Below are positions 53,722 to 62,855 of a stretch of DNA of 64,000 nt, piece by piece (position 1 is the first letter of the stretch; the number at the start of each line of letters is the position of its first letter). The notes below the pieces were generated by a model. That model saw nothing but the letters and a program-made list of their open reading frames with translations. It did not search any database and was not told the origin of the DNA. Made by a program: the position numbers and the translations under genes. This stretch comes from JADJRH01 sp046351455. GTDB taxonomy: Bacteria > Myxococcota_A > Polyangia > Polyangiales > Polyangiaceae. Location of the stretch: the NCBI GenBank assembly GCA_046351455.1, contig JAXLYM010000002.1:372001-436000 (forward strand). The letters run 5' to 3'.

Positions 53722-55152
53722 ATGCGCTCGCTGATCGGATGGCTGTTCGATTCGAAATGTGGGGGACGCGCCGCGGGGTTCGCGTTGCTCGGAGCAGCGG
53801 TGTTGCTCGCTCCCGAGAGCCGCGCCGACGACGGCAAGCTCGGCCCCACGGATCCCATCGCAGGCTGGACGGACGGGACTCCGTACCTCCGCTCCCCCGG
53901 GAACAACTTCGTCCTGTTTCCGAGCGGCCGTCTCCAGATCGACGGCTACGGCTTCGTGCGGCCGACGGACGACATGCCGCACGACTCGCTGCTCCTGAGG
54001 CGCGCGCGGCTGGAGCTGAACGGCTGGATCGGCTCGTGGGTGTATTTCAGCATCGCGGGCGACTTCGCGTCGGGGGCTCCGGCGGCGGCGGATCCGGCCC
54101 CGCAGACGTGGATCGCGACGACGGACAACTACGTGGGTCTCGCCCCGCTCGGCGACCGGGTGATCTTGCAAGCGGGCCAGTTCGACGCGCCGTTCACGCT
54201 GGAGAACCGCACGTCGGACAAATACTTCGACTTCATGGAGCGCTCGCTCACGGTGCGCACTTTCGGCATCCCGAGCAACAAGGAAGTCGGGATGATGGTG
54301 CACGGGCTGCCGCTCGCGAACAAGGGGCTCTATTACTCGGTCGGCGTATTCAACGGAGATGGGCAGAACTTCCGGAACGTCGACGACAACTTCGACGTGA
54401 TGGCGCGCGCGTGGGTCGCTCCGTTCGCCTTCACCGAGATCGACGCGCTGAAGAGCGTGACGTTCGGCGGCTCGGTCTGGACGGGCAAGCGCGGGTCGAC
54501 CGGGCTCGCGCTGAACACGCAGTCGACGCAGGGAGGCTTCGCGTTCCTCTCTCCGAAGTGGACGCTCGCGGACGGCAAGACGTCGGCGGAGATGCACCAG
54601 ATCGGCGACATCACCGCGTACGCGCTGGAGGCGAACGTGCCAGTCGCGCACCGCTTCGGGCTCCGGTTCGAGCTCGTGCACAAGTCGCAGGGCATCGAGG
54701 AGGACGACATCTCCGCGGCGTCCTCCGGGAAGCTGACGCCGCTCGGCAAAGGCACCCTCGAAGGCACCTCGTTCTACGGCGAGGCGTGGGGGTGGCTCAT
54801 CGGCGACGATCGCATCATCGGAGAGCCGGGGCTGCAGATGCCGACTCGGCTGAAGAAGCTCGCCGACCCGACTCCGCAGCACGGGCTCATGGTGGCGGCG
54901 CGCATCGAGGATCTGCAGGAGAAGATCACGACGGACACGCCCGCTCTCAACAACCCCAACGTCGGGACGATCCACGTGATCGCGCCGGAGCTGGGCGTGA
55001 ACTACTGGTATTCGAAGCGCTTCCGCGCGACGTTCAACTACGCGGTCAACCTCTTTCAAGGGGACACGGCGAACATCGCCAAGGCCAAGGAGAAGAACGG
55101 CGGAGGCGCCGGCGAGCACGAGCTGATGTTCCGGCTCGGGATCGCGCTGTAG
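53722..55152 (+). CDS. OprP/OprO-like outer-membrane porin
   Basis: 476 aa with GGGAG before ATG 53722. Signal part (FALLGAAVLLAPESRA), then porin O/P signatures: SGRLQIDGYGFVRP, LLRRARLELNGWI, IQAGQFDAPFTLENRTS-type (LQAGQFDAPFTLE) and the FGIPSNKEVGMMVHG and YYSVGVFNGDGQN blocks. Ends in a beta strand with terminal Leu. Likely takes up phosphate or anions. A dyad-rich region separates it from the TolC gene. Confidence 0.88.
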   Translation: MRSLIGWLFDSKCGGRAAGFALLGAAVLLAPESRADDGKLGPTDPIAGWTDGTPYLRSPGNNFVLFPSGRLQIDGYGFVRPTDDMPHDSLLLRRARLELNGWIGSWVYFSIAGDFASGAPAAADPAPQTWIATTDNYVGLAPLGDRVILQAGQFDAPFTLENRTSDKYFDFMERSLTVRTFGIPSNKEVGMMVHGLPLANKGLYYSVGVFNGDGQNFRNVDDNFDVMARAWVAPFAFTEIDALKSVTFGGSVWTGKRGSTGLALNTQSTQGGFAFLSPKWTLADGKTSAEMHQIGDITAYALEANVPVAHRFGLRFELVHKSQGIEEDDISAASSGKLTPLGKGTLEGTSFYGEAWGWLIGDDRIIGEPGLQMPTRLKKLADPTPQHGLMVAARIEDLQEKITTDTPALNNPNVGTIHVIAPELGVNYWYSKRFRATFNYAVNLFQGDTANIAKAKEKNGGGAGEHELMFRLGIAL

Positions 55153-55176
55153 TCGCTCGGCGGGGGCGAGGAACGC

Positions 55177-55200
55177 CCCGGAAAATTTCCGGGTACCCGG
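55177..55200. promoter_or_regulatory. Overlapping dyads upstream of the efflux operon
   Basis: CCCGGAAAATTTCCGGG (55177-55193) overlaps CCGGGTACCCGG (55189-55200). Two perfect dyads 42 bp before the TolC start look like operator sites; the first could also act as a terminator of the porin transcript. Confidence 0.5.
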
Positions 55201-55241
55201 AGAAACTCCTGGTCTCCGCGGCTTCAAGTAGTTGAATTTTC

Positions 55242-56810
55242 ATGGGTTCCGCGACGGCACGCTCGTTGCGAATCCGACCGGCGATGACCGCCGGATCTCC
55301 TTCGAACTCTCGGTTGCGACGCCCCGGATGGGGGGCCTGCGCTTCGGCGCTCGGGCTCGCGGGGGCGTGGCTCTTGGTGAGCCGGGGCGCGCTGGCCGAG
55401 CCGCCTCCGGCCAGCGCGACGGCCGCGACGACCTCGACCACGCCCGCTGCGAAGGCCGTGGACGGGGGCGGGGCGGACGCTGCGCCGCGCGCGATGACGC
55501 TGGCGGACGCGCTCGCCTACGCGCGGGCCCACCAGCCCGCCATCGTGGCCGCGAAGGCTCGGATCACGGCGGCGAAGGAGGACGCGAAGATCCCCGCGGC
55601 GCAGTGGCTGCCCACGCTCGGGCTCGCGGCGGAGATCGTCGGGTCCACGACCAACAACACCACCGCGACGCCGCTCTCGACGGGCGGCGCGCTGGATCTG
55701 CCGCGCATCGGCGGGACGAAGTCGGCGACGGACGGGACGTTCGACATGAAGCCGCAGCCGAGCTCGCTGCTCGGGGTCGGCGCGTCGCAGGAGCTGTTCG
55801 ACTTCGGGCGGATCGGCGCGCAGACCGCGGCGCTGGAGGCCTCGGTCGACGTCGAGACGGAGCACGCGAAGCTCACCGAGGTCGACGCCGGCTACCAGGT
55901 GAAGATCGCGTACTACGCGGTGCAAGCGGCGCACGCGGTGGTGAAGGCCGCCGAAGGTGCTTACGCGCGGGCGCTGGCGCACCGGGACCTCGTGAAGGCC
56001 GCGGTCGACAGCCAGCTCCGCTCGCCGATCGATCTGACGCGCGCGGAGGCCGATCTGATGCGGTTCGACGTCGCCCGCACGCGGGCCCGCGGCGCGCTCA
56101 CGGCCGCGCAGACGCACCTCGCGCAGGTCGTCGGCGTGAGCGACGCGGCCCTCGACGCGCGCGAGGACACCGCGCCGCCCGCGACCTCGCTGACGGACGC
56201 GGAGGCGCTGCGGGCCACCGAGACCAGCGATCCGGTGATCCTGGAGAGCGCGGCGCGCGTGAAGGAGCAGGAGGCCCGCACGACCGCGATCCGGGCCGAG
56301 ACGCGGCCGAACCTGTGGCTCACGGGGAGCTTCACGGGGCGCGCGGGCGGCGCCAATCCTTCGAGCGGCGACGTGCCGACGGGGCAAGGGTGGCTGCCGG
56401 TCGTGCCGAACTGGGACGTGGGCGTGGTGCTGTCGTGGCGCGTGTTCGACGGCGTGACGACGGCGCGCGTGAACGCCTCCGTCGCGCGCGAAGAGGTGCG
56501 GCGAGCGGAGCTGGATCAGGCCAAGCAAGTGGAGGTCGCGGGGGTGCGAAGCGCGCTCGTCGCGGATCGGGTGGCGCGCGACACGCTGCCCGCGCTGGCC
56601 CGCGCGCGCGCCGCGGCCGAGGCCAACTACGCGCAGGCGGAGGCGCGCTTCAAGCAAGGGCTCGGCACGGTCGTCGAGCTCGCCGACGCGGAGGCGCTCC
56701 GCACGGAAGCAGAGATCAACGAGGCGGTCGGACGGTTCGAGGAGGCGCGCGCGCGCGCCTCGATCGGCCGCAGCACCGGCGAGGACGCATGGACCGAGAC
56801 GAAGCAGTGA
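55242..56810 (+). CDS. TolC-type outer-membrane efflux channel
   Basis: 522 aa from ATG 55242; ATG 55284 is a reasonable alternative. Signal part LGLAGAWLLVSRGALA, then the OEP pattern: LADALAYARAHQP, GASQELFDFGRIG, LTEVDAGYQVKIAYYAVQAA and WRVFDGVTTARVNASVA, in two halves of long helices with beta strands. First gene of the efflux operon. The adaptor gene overlaps its end by 22 bases. Confidence 0.9.
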   Translation: MGSATARSLRIRPAMTAGSPSNSRLRRPGWGACASALGLAGAWLLVSRGALAEPPPASATAATTSTTPAAKAVDGGGADAAPRAMTLADALAYARAHQPAIVAAKARITAAKEDAKIPAAQWLPTLGLAAEIVGSTTNNTTATPLSTGGALDLPRIGGTKSATDGTFDMKPQPSSLLGVGASQELFDFGRIGAQTAALEASVDVETEHAKLTEVDAGYQVKIAYYAVQAAHAVVKAAEGAYARALAHRDLVKAAVDSQLRSPIDLTRAEADLMRFDVARTRARGALTAAQTHLAQVVGVSDAALDAREDTAPPATSLTDAEALRATETSDPVILESAARVKEQEARTTAIRAETRPNLWLTGSFTGRAGGANPSSGDVPTGQGWLPVVPNWDVGVVLSWRVFDGVTTARVNASVAREEVRRAELDQAKQVEVAGVRSALVADRVARDTLPALARARAAAEANYAQAEARFKQGLGTVVELADAEALRTEAEINEAVGRFEEARARASIGRSTGEDAWTETKQ

Positions 56811-58048
56811 ACGAAGAGATGGACCCCGGAGTGAGCCCGCCGCCGGCGGAGCCTCGTCCTTCGCCGGTCGCGCGCCCGTGGCGCGTGCCCGTGCTGCTGG
56901 GCGCGGTCGTCGCGGCGCTGCTCGCGTCGGGAGGCATGCTGTATTTGCGCGCGGCCTCGGCCGCGAACCACGTCGCGCTCGCGAGCTCGCCGAAGGGCGT
57001 CACCGCGACGCGCGCTCGGGCGTCGAAGTTTCGCTCGTTCCGGCGGTACGTCGCGACGGTCGATCCGTGGCTCCGCGCCGCGGTGGGGCCGCAGCTCGTG
57101 TCGGCGTACGTGGAGACGGTGCTCGTGCGGCCGGGGGACGCGGTGAAGCGCGGCGACGTGATCGCGACGATCGACTGCCGGCACACGTCGGCGGCGGATC
57201 AAGCGGTGGCGGCGTCCGCGCAGGCCCTCGACGCGAAGCGGGCGGCGCTCGCGAAGGAGTCGGATCGCATCGCCTCGCTGCTCGACGGCGGGTACGTCGC
57301 GCGGAACGAGGTGGACCAGAAGGCCGCGGAGGTGGCGAGCATGGCCGCGCAGGTGGCGGCGACGCGGGCCCAGCTCGCGGGCCGCTCCATCGAGGTGAAC
57401 GACTGCGTGCTGCGCGCGCCGTTCGACGGCGAGGTGGCGGAGCGGCTCGTCGATCCGGGCGCGTTCGTGCGGCCCGGACAGCCGATCGCGGTGGTCGTGG
57501 ATCGCGGGACGGTGCGCATCTCCGTCGAGGTGCCGGAGACCGATTTCGACGTGGTGCCGCCGGGCACGGAGGTCGCGGCGCGGCTGCTCGCGACCGGCAA
57601 GACGATCCGCGCGAAGGTCTCGCGGCGCGCGCCTTCCGCGGACGGAAGCACGCGCACCGTGCACGTCGAGATGGACGTGCCGGATCCGGAGCGCGCGATC
57701 CCCGTCGGCACGTCCGCGGATCTGCGCGTCGACGTCGGCGAGCCGCGCGACGTGACGGAGATCCCGCTCGTCGCGGCGTCGGTGAAGGGCTCCAAGGCCA
57801 CGGTGTGCGTGGTGGACAGCGGGCTCGCGCGGTTCGTGACGGCGCAGCTCGTGGGGGAGCGTGACGGATCGCTCTTCGTGGACGGCAAGGTCGCGCCCGG
57901 AGCGCTCGTGGTGACGGAGGGGCGCGCGATGCTGAACGAGGGCGATCACGTGACCGCGCTCGAAGGTTTCGCCCCCGCGCCCGCGCCCGAAGCGCCCGCG
58001 GGCAGCGCGTCCGCTTCGGCGGCTCCCACGGCGGAGGCGCCGCGATGA
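56789..58048 (+). CDS. HlyD-type RND efflux periplasmic adaptor
   Basis: 419 aa from ATG 56789 (GAGG upstream); a second ATG at 56819 fits too. One N-terminal helix (PVLLGAVVAALLASGGMLYL). Lipoyl halves (VETVLVRPGDAVKRGDVIA and LRAPFDGEVAERLVDPG), helical hairpin (AKESDRIASLLDGGYVARNE) and a beta-barrel domain (VEVPETDFDVVPPGTEV). The Ala/Pro-rich tail is disordered. Overlaps TolC by 22 and the pump by 4 bases. Confidence 0.92.
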   Translation: MDRDEAVNEEMDPGVSPPPAEPRPSPVARPWRVPVLLGAVVAALLASGGMLYLRAASAANHVALASSPKGVTATRARASKFRSFRRYVATVDPWLRAAVGPQLVSAYVETVLVRPGDAVKRGDVIATIDCRHTSAADQAVAASAQALDAKRAALAKESDRIASLLDGGYVARNEVDQKAAEVASMAAQVAATRAQLAGRSIEVNDCVLRAPFDGEVAERLVDPGAFVRPGQPIAVVVDRGTVRISVEVPETDFDVVPPGTEVAARLLATGKTIRAKVSRRAPSADGSTRTVHVEMDVPDPERAIPVGTSADLRVDVGEPRDVTEIPLVAASVKGSKATVCVVDSGLARFVTAQLVGERDGSLFVDGKVAPGALVVTEGRAMLNEGDHVTALEGFAPAPAPEAPAGSASASAAPTAEAPR

Positions 58049-61000
58049 CCTCGCTCTCGCTGCGGAACCCGATCGCGATCCTGATGCTGTCGATCGCGCT
58101 GATCGTATTTGCCTCGGTCGTCACGCCGCGGATGAGCGTCGACACGTTCCCGGAGCTGACGCCGCCGGTGCTCGTCGTGGGCACGCTGGCGCCGGGCCTC
58201 GGGCCGAAGGACGTGGAGAAGACGCTCACGTGGCGCATCGAGAAGTACGTGAGCGCGACGCCGGGCGTGGACCACGTGCAGAGCTTGTCGCGCAACAACC
58301 TGAGCGTCGTGTTCGTGTGGCTCAAGTGGGGGACGGATCTGAACAGCGCGCAGACGCTCGTGCAGCAGCAGGTGGCGTTCGCGATGTCCGCGGTGCCGAA
58401 GTCGCTCGGCGTGCTGCCGCCGTTCGTGCTCCAGTACGACCCCTCGAACGCGCCGGTGATCCAGGTGTCCGTGTCGGGCGGAGGCCTCTCGGGGCCGCAG
58501 CTCTACGACTACGCGCTGAACAGCGTGGAGCCGGTGCTCGAAGGCATCCCGGGCGTGGCGAGCGCCTCGGTGAACGGCGGGCGGCAGCGCCAGATCAACG
58601 TGCTCGTGGACCCGGTGAAGGCGCAGGCGCGCGGCGTCACGTCGACCGACGTCGCGGCCGCGGTGGCGCAGTCGAACGCGCTGCTCCCGTCCGGCGAGCT
58701 GATCGCGGCGCACCTCGACGCGAACGTGTACACGAACGCGATCCCCGAGCGCGTGCAGGAGATCGGCGACGCGGTCGTGAAGATGCGCGGCGCCGCGCCG
58801 GTGCGCATCCGCGACGTCGCGCGCGTGGAGGACGGCGGCTCGCCCGAGACGCAGGCCGTGTCGGTGAACGGTCAGGACGCGGTGTACCTCAACGTGCTCC
58901 GCGTGCCCGGCGGCAACACGCTCGAGATCGTGGAGGCGGTGAAGAGCGCGATCGCGGGGCTCAAGGACCTGCCCCCGGGGCTGGAGGTCCGGCCCGTGTT
59001 CGATCAGTCGACGTTCGTGCGGACCTCGTACGACGGGCTGAAGAAGGAGGTCGTGCAGGCGCTCGTGCTGATCGCGATCGTCATCCTGCTGTTCCTCCAG
59101 AGCTTGCGCGGCACGGTGATCGTGTCGGTGGCGATCCCGCTCTCGTTCGCGGTGGCGCTCATCGTGCTCTACGCAACGGGGCAGACGCTGAACGCCTTCA
59201 CGCTCGGCGGGCTCACGCTCGCGATGGGGCGGCTCGTCGACGACGCGGTCGTGGTGCTGGAGTCGATCCATCGGCAGCGGCGGCTCGGCCTCGGCGCGTA
59301 CCAGTCGGCGCTCGTGGGCGCGAACGCGGTGGCGCTGCCGGTGCTCGCGTCGACGCTCACGACGATGGCGGTGCTGCTGCCCGTGATCTTGCTGGCGGGG
59401 CTCGCGAAGAAGCTGTTCGTGCCGCTCGCGATCACGGTCGCGGTGTCGATGATCGCGTCGTACTTCGTGAGCATGTGCGTCACGCCGGTCGCGTGCCGTT
59501 ACTTCCTCGGCCACGCGGAGCACGGGCCGCTCGCTCGGCGCGTGGAGGCCGCGATCGATCGGATCGCGGAGCGGTACGCGCGGGCGCTGCGCGTGGTGCT
59601 GCCCCACCGCGCGGTGGTGCTCGGGGGATCCGCGATCCTCGTCGTCGCGAGCGTCGTGGCCGCGGTCCGTCTGCCGAGCACGTTCTTCCCGGAGATCGAC
59701 GAGTCGATGGAGCGCGTCTACGTGCGGCTCGCGCCGGGCACCGCGCTCAACGACGCGGCGGCGAAGATCAAAGAGATGGGCGAGACGCTCGCGAAGGAGC
59801 TGCCGCCCGGCAACGTGGAGCTCATCCTCACGAACGTCGGATCGCCCTCGAACGCCCGCAGCGCGATGAACAGCCCCAACAACGGGCCGCACATGGGCTT
59901 CCTCCGCCTCGCCCTCGTCGAGCCGGAGAAGCGCAAGCTCTCGCAGCGCGAGATCGCCGACCGAATGCGCGAGATCCTGAACCGCAAGTACCCCGGCGTG
60001 GAGCTGCTGCAGTGGCCCGGCGGCCTCGTGGCGAGCGTCTTCTCGAACGGCTTCCTCGCGCCGATCGCCGTCGAGATCCGCGGCGACAACCTCGCGAGCC
60101 TCGACGCGAAGGCGAAGGCCGTGGCCGACGTCGCGCGCACGGTGCCGGGCATCCGCGACATCTACCCTTCGCTGGAGGTCGACTACCCCGAGGTGCGCGT
60201 CGAGACCGATCGCGAACAGGCGAGCATGGTCGGCGAGACGCTGCGCACCGCCGCGCAGACGACGCTGGAGGCGACGCTCGGCAACATCAACGCGCCCGGC
60301 GTGTGGATCGACGGCAGCAACGGCCAGTCGTACTACGTGGTCACCTCGTACGATCGGCAGGCCGTGACCGATCCGAACGCGCTGGCGCAGCTCCCGGTGC
60401 GCGTGACGGACACGGGCGCCGCGGTGCCGATCGGGGCCTACGGCAAGGTCCGGCGCTCCACGGGCGCGGTCGCGATCGAGCGCAACCAGCTCCAGCGCGC
60501 CGCCCACGTGCTGATGCAGACCGAGGGCCGCGACATCGGCAGCGCCGCCGCGGAGCTGGAGGAGAAGCTCCACGCGGATCCGCGGACGCGCGACGTGGAG
60601 CTCAGCTTCGTCGGCCAGGTCGACCTGATGCGCACGACGTTCTCCGGCCTCGGCCTCGCGGTCGGGCTCGCGATCATGGTCGTGTTCATGATCATGGCGA
60701 CGCAGTTCAAATCGCTGCGCCTGCCGTTCGTGATGCTCTTCACGATCCCGGTCTCGCTCGTGGGCATCGTGATCGCGCTGATGGCCGCGGGGCAGGGCTT
60801 CTCGATCACCGCGATCATGGGGATCTTGATGGTCGTCGGCATCGCGGTGTCGAACGGCATCCTGCTCGTGGACGACGCGAACCGCCGCTTCGGGGAGGGC
60901 GCGGAGAAGGTGGAGGCCGTCGTCCTCGCGGCGCGCTCCCGGTTCGTGCCGATCGCGATGACGAGCCTCGCGACCGTCATCGGCCTCATCCCCACGGCGC

Positions 61001-61188
61001 TCGGGCTGGAGGCGGGCAGCGAGTCGAACCGGCCGCTCGCCTTGTCGGTCGTCGGAGGCCTCACGTCGTCGACGCTGCTCTCGCTGTTCCTGGTGCCGGT
61101 GATGTTCCTCCTGATCGCGAAGCGCCCCGAGGCGAACGCGGAGGCGGAGCAGGGCCCGGCGGAAGCCCATGCGGAGGCGCACGCGTGA
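58045..61188 (+). CDS. RND efflux pump inner-membrane transporter
   Basis: 1047 aa, twelve-helix RND transporter. MTSLSLRNPIAILMLS starts the first helix, the porter domain follows, and helix 4 has GRLVDDAVVVLESIHR with the two proton-relay Asp as in HAE-type pumps. A second VVGIAVSNGILLVDD block marks helix 10. Driven by proton flow to expel drugs or other compounds. Start ATGA overlaps the adaptor; GTGA overlaps the kinase. Substrate is not evident. Confidence 0.95.
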   Translation: MTSLSLRNPIAILMLSIALIVFASVVTPRMSVDTFPELTPPVLVVGTLAPGLGPKDVEKTLTWRIEKYVSATPGVDHVQSLSRNNLSVVFVWLKWGTDLNSAQTLVQQQVAFAMSAVPKSLGVLPPFVLQYDPSNAPVIQVSVSGGGLSGPQLYDYALNSVEPVLEGIPGVASASVNGGRQRQINVLVDPVKAQARGVTSTDVAAAVAQSNALLPSGELIAAHLDANVYTNAIPERVQEIGDAVVKMRGAAPVRIRDVARVEDGGSPETQAVSVNGQDAVYLNVLRVPGGNTLEIVEAVKSAIAGLKDLPPGLEVRPVFDQSTFVRTSYDGLKKEVVQALVLIAIVILLFLQSLRGTVIVSVAIPLSFAVALIVLYATGQTLNAFTLGGLTLAMGRLVDDAVVVLESIHRQRRLGLGAYQSALVGANAVALPVLASTLTTMAVLLPVILLAGLAKKLFVPLAITVAVSMIASYFVSMCVTPVACRYFLGHAEHGPLARRVEAAIDRIAERYARALRVVLPHRAVVLGGSAILVVASVVAAVRLPSTFFPEIDESMERVYVRLAPGTALNDAAAKIKEMGETLAKELPPGNVELILTNVGSPSNARSAMNSPNNGPHMGFLRLALVEPEKRKLSQREIADRMREILNRKYPGVELLQWPGGLVASVFSNGFLAPIAVEIRGDNLASLDAKAKAVADVARTVPGIRDIYPSLEVDYPEVRVETDREQASMVGETLRTAAQTTLEATLGNINAPGVWIDGSNGQSYYVVTSYDRQAVTDPNALAQLPVRVTDTGAAVPIGAYGKVRRSTGAVAIERNQLQRAAHVLMQTEGRDIGSAAAELEEKLHADPRTRDVELSFVGQVDLMRTTFSGLGLAVGLAIMVVFMIMATQFKSLRLPFVMLFTIPVSLVGIVIALMAAGQGFSITAIMGILMVVGIAVSNGILLVDDANRRFGEGAEKVEAVVLAARSRFVPIAMTSLATVIGLIPTALGLEAGSESNRPLALSVVGGLTSSTLLSLFLVPVMFLLIAKRPEANAEAEQGPAEAHAEAHA

Positions 61189-62855
61189 CGTCGTCGTCGC
61201 TCTCCCGCGCGCTCGCGCCGCCCGTGCGCGCCTTGCACGAGCGCGGCGCGCCGCGGAAGATCAGCGCCGTGGAGACCACGAGATCGCCCGTGCCCGCGCC
61301 GCTTTCGAGCCGCAAGCGCCTGTCCATCGCGATGGCGGTCGCGGTCGCGCTCATCGTGGTGCTCGCGTTCTGGGACGAGGAGCGGGAGCAGCGCGCCGCG
61401 CTGGCCGACTTCGCCGACGAGCAGGCCACGCTCGCCGTCAGCGTCGGCGCCGATCTGGCGTCGCGGATCGAGCGCGCGCGCCGCGACTCCGTGGTCCTCG
61501 CGGACCCGAGATCGCAAGGGACGCCCGCGCGCGCCGCGATCGCCGCCCAGTACTCGGAGGTGAGCGTGGTGCCGGCGACGACGCCGCGGCCCCCGAGCGC
61601 GCCGGGGGATCTGCCGCTCTCGTTCGGCGCGGCGGACGGCCTCCGCGTGGACCTGTCGATGCGCGCGTCGTCTTTCTTGGAGGGCATCTCGCGCGTGGAG
61701 CGCCCGCGGGAGGTGCGCGTGCTCATCGCGCCGCCCGGAGACGATCGCCTCCGCGACACCGACGGCGCCCGCGTCGACGCGCCCGGGATCCGGGGCGCGC
61801 TCGGCGCCGGAGACCCTTGGATCTGGCTGGATCGCCCGCACGCCGCGGCCCTCGGGCTGCCGCCGCGGCGCGCCGCCGTGGGCCTCGCCCGCTTCGAGCG
61901 CGGCGACGGCGGCCCGTGGGGAGCGGTCGTCGTCGCGACGGCGGAGCGCCTCCGCGATCGCGAGCAGCGCGCGACGTGGCGCCTCGTCCTCGGCGTGGTG
62001 CTCGCGTCCGGCCTCGTGATCTCGTTCGGCAGCGTGGCCCTCCGCGAGCAGCGCCGGGAGCTGCGCCTGGAGCAGGAGCTCGCCGTGGCGGAGCTCGCGC
62101 GCGACCGCGACCAGCGCCTCCTCAGCAGCAGCCGATCCGTGACGATGGGCACCCTGGCGCTCGGCATCGCGCACGAGCTGTCCACGCCGCTCGGCATCGT
62201 GTCGGGCCGCGCCGAGCAGCTCCTGGAGCGCACGTCCGGCGACGAGCGCTCCGAGCGGTGCGCCCGCGCGATCCTGGAGCAGACGGGCCGCATCGAGCGC
62301 GTGGTGCGCGGCTTCCTCGGCCTCGCGCGGAGCGGCAAGCCGGAGCTCGCGCAGGTGGCGCCGTCCCGCGTGATCGAGGGCGCCGTCGGCCTCGTCACGC
62401 ACCGCTTCGAGCGCGCGGACGTGACCCTCGCCGTCGCCGTCGACGACGAGCTGCCGTTCGTTCGATGCGACGTCGCGATGCTCGAGCAGGCGCTCGCGAA
62501 CCTGCTGCTCAACGCGTGCGACGCGTGCCCCCGCGGCGGCCACGTCACGGTCGGCGCCTCGTCCGCGGGCGATCGCGTCGTCATCACCGTCGTCGACGAC
62601 GGCGCCGGCATCACGGAAGAGGCGGCCGCGCGCGCGACCGAGCCGTTCTTCACCACGAAGCCCGCCGCGCACGGCTCCGGCCTCGGCCTCGCGATCGCGA
62701 ACGAGATCGTGAAGCTGCACCTCGGCGCCCTCTCGATCGGACCGGCGTCGCCGAAGGGGACGCGCGCGTCCATCCAGCTCCCCGCGCTCCGCCGCGCGCC
62801 GCAGGGAGAGAGCGCGCCGCTGCCCGTGGAGGAGGCCGCGCATGCCGCGTCGTGA
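61185..62855 (+). CDS. Membrane histidine kinase of the efflux operon
   Basis: 556 aa from GTG 61185. First helix RLSIAMAVAVALIVVLAFW, a periplasmic domain of about 200 residues, second helix WRLVLGVVLASGLVISFG, then HisKA with H in GIAHELSTPLGIV and an ATPase with NLLLNACDAC, VVDDGAGI, EPFFTTKPAAHG and GSGLGLAIA. Most likely senses the compound exported by the pump and signals to the activator gene that overlaps its end by 14 bases. Confidence 0.93.
   Translation: MTSSSLSRALAPPVRALHERGAPRKISAVETTRSPVPAPLSSRKRLSIAMAVAVALIVVLAFWDEEREQRAALADFADEQATLAVSVGADLASRIERARRDSVVLADPRSQGTPARAAIAAQYSEVSVVPATTPRPPSAPGDLPLSFGAADGLRVDLSMRASSFLEGISRVERPREVRVLIAPPGDDRLRDTDGARVDAPGIRGALGAGDPWIWLDRPHAAALGLPPRRAAVGLARFERGDGGPWGAVVVATAERLRDREQRATWRLVLGVVLASGLVISFGSVALREQRRELRLEQELAVAELARDRDQRLLSSSRSVTMGTLALGIAHELSTPLGIVSGRAEQLLERTSGDERSERCARAILEQTGRIERVVRGFLGLARSGKPELAQVAPSRVIEGAVGLVTHRFERADVTLAVAVDDELPFVRCDVAMLEQALANLLLNACDACPRGGHVTVGASSAGDRVVITVVDDGAGITEEAAARATEPFFTTKPAAHGSGLGLAIANEIVKLHLGALSIGPASPKGTRASIQLPALRRAPQGESAPLPVEEAAHAAS

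Noticed and set aside
57946..61182. 1078-codon minus-strand open frame opposite the RND pump
   Set aside because: Arg/His/Glu-rich antisense translation; the plus-strand pump is unmistakable.
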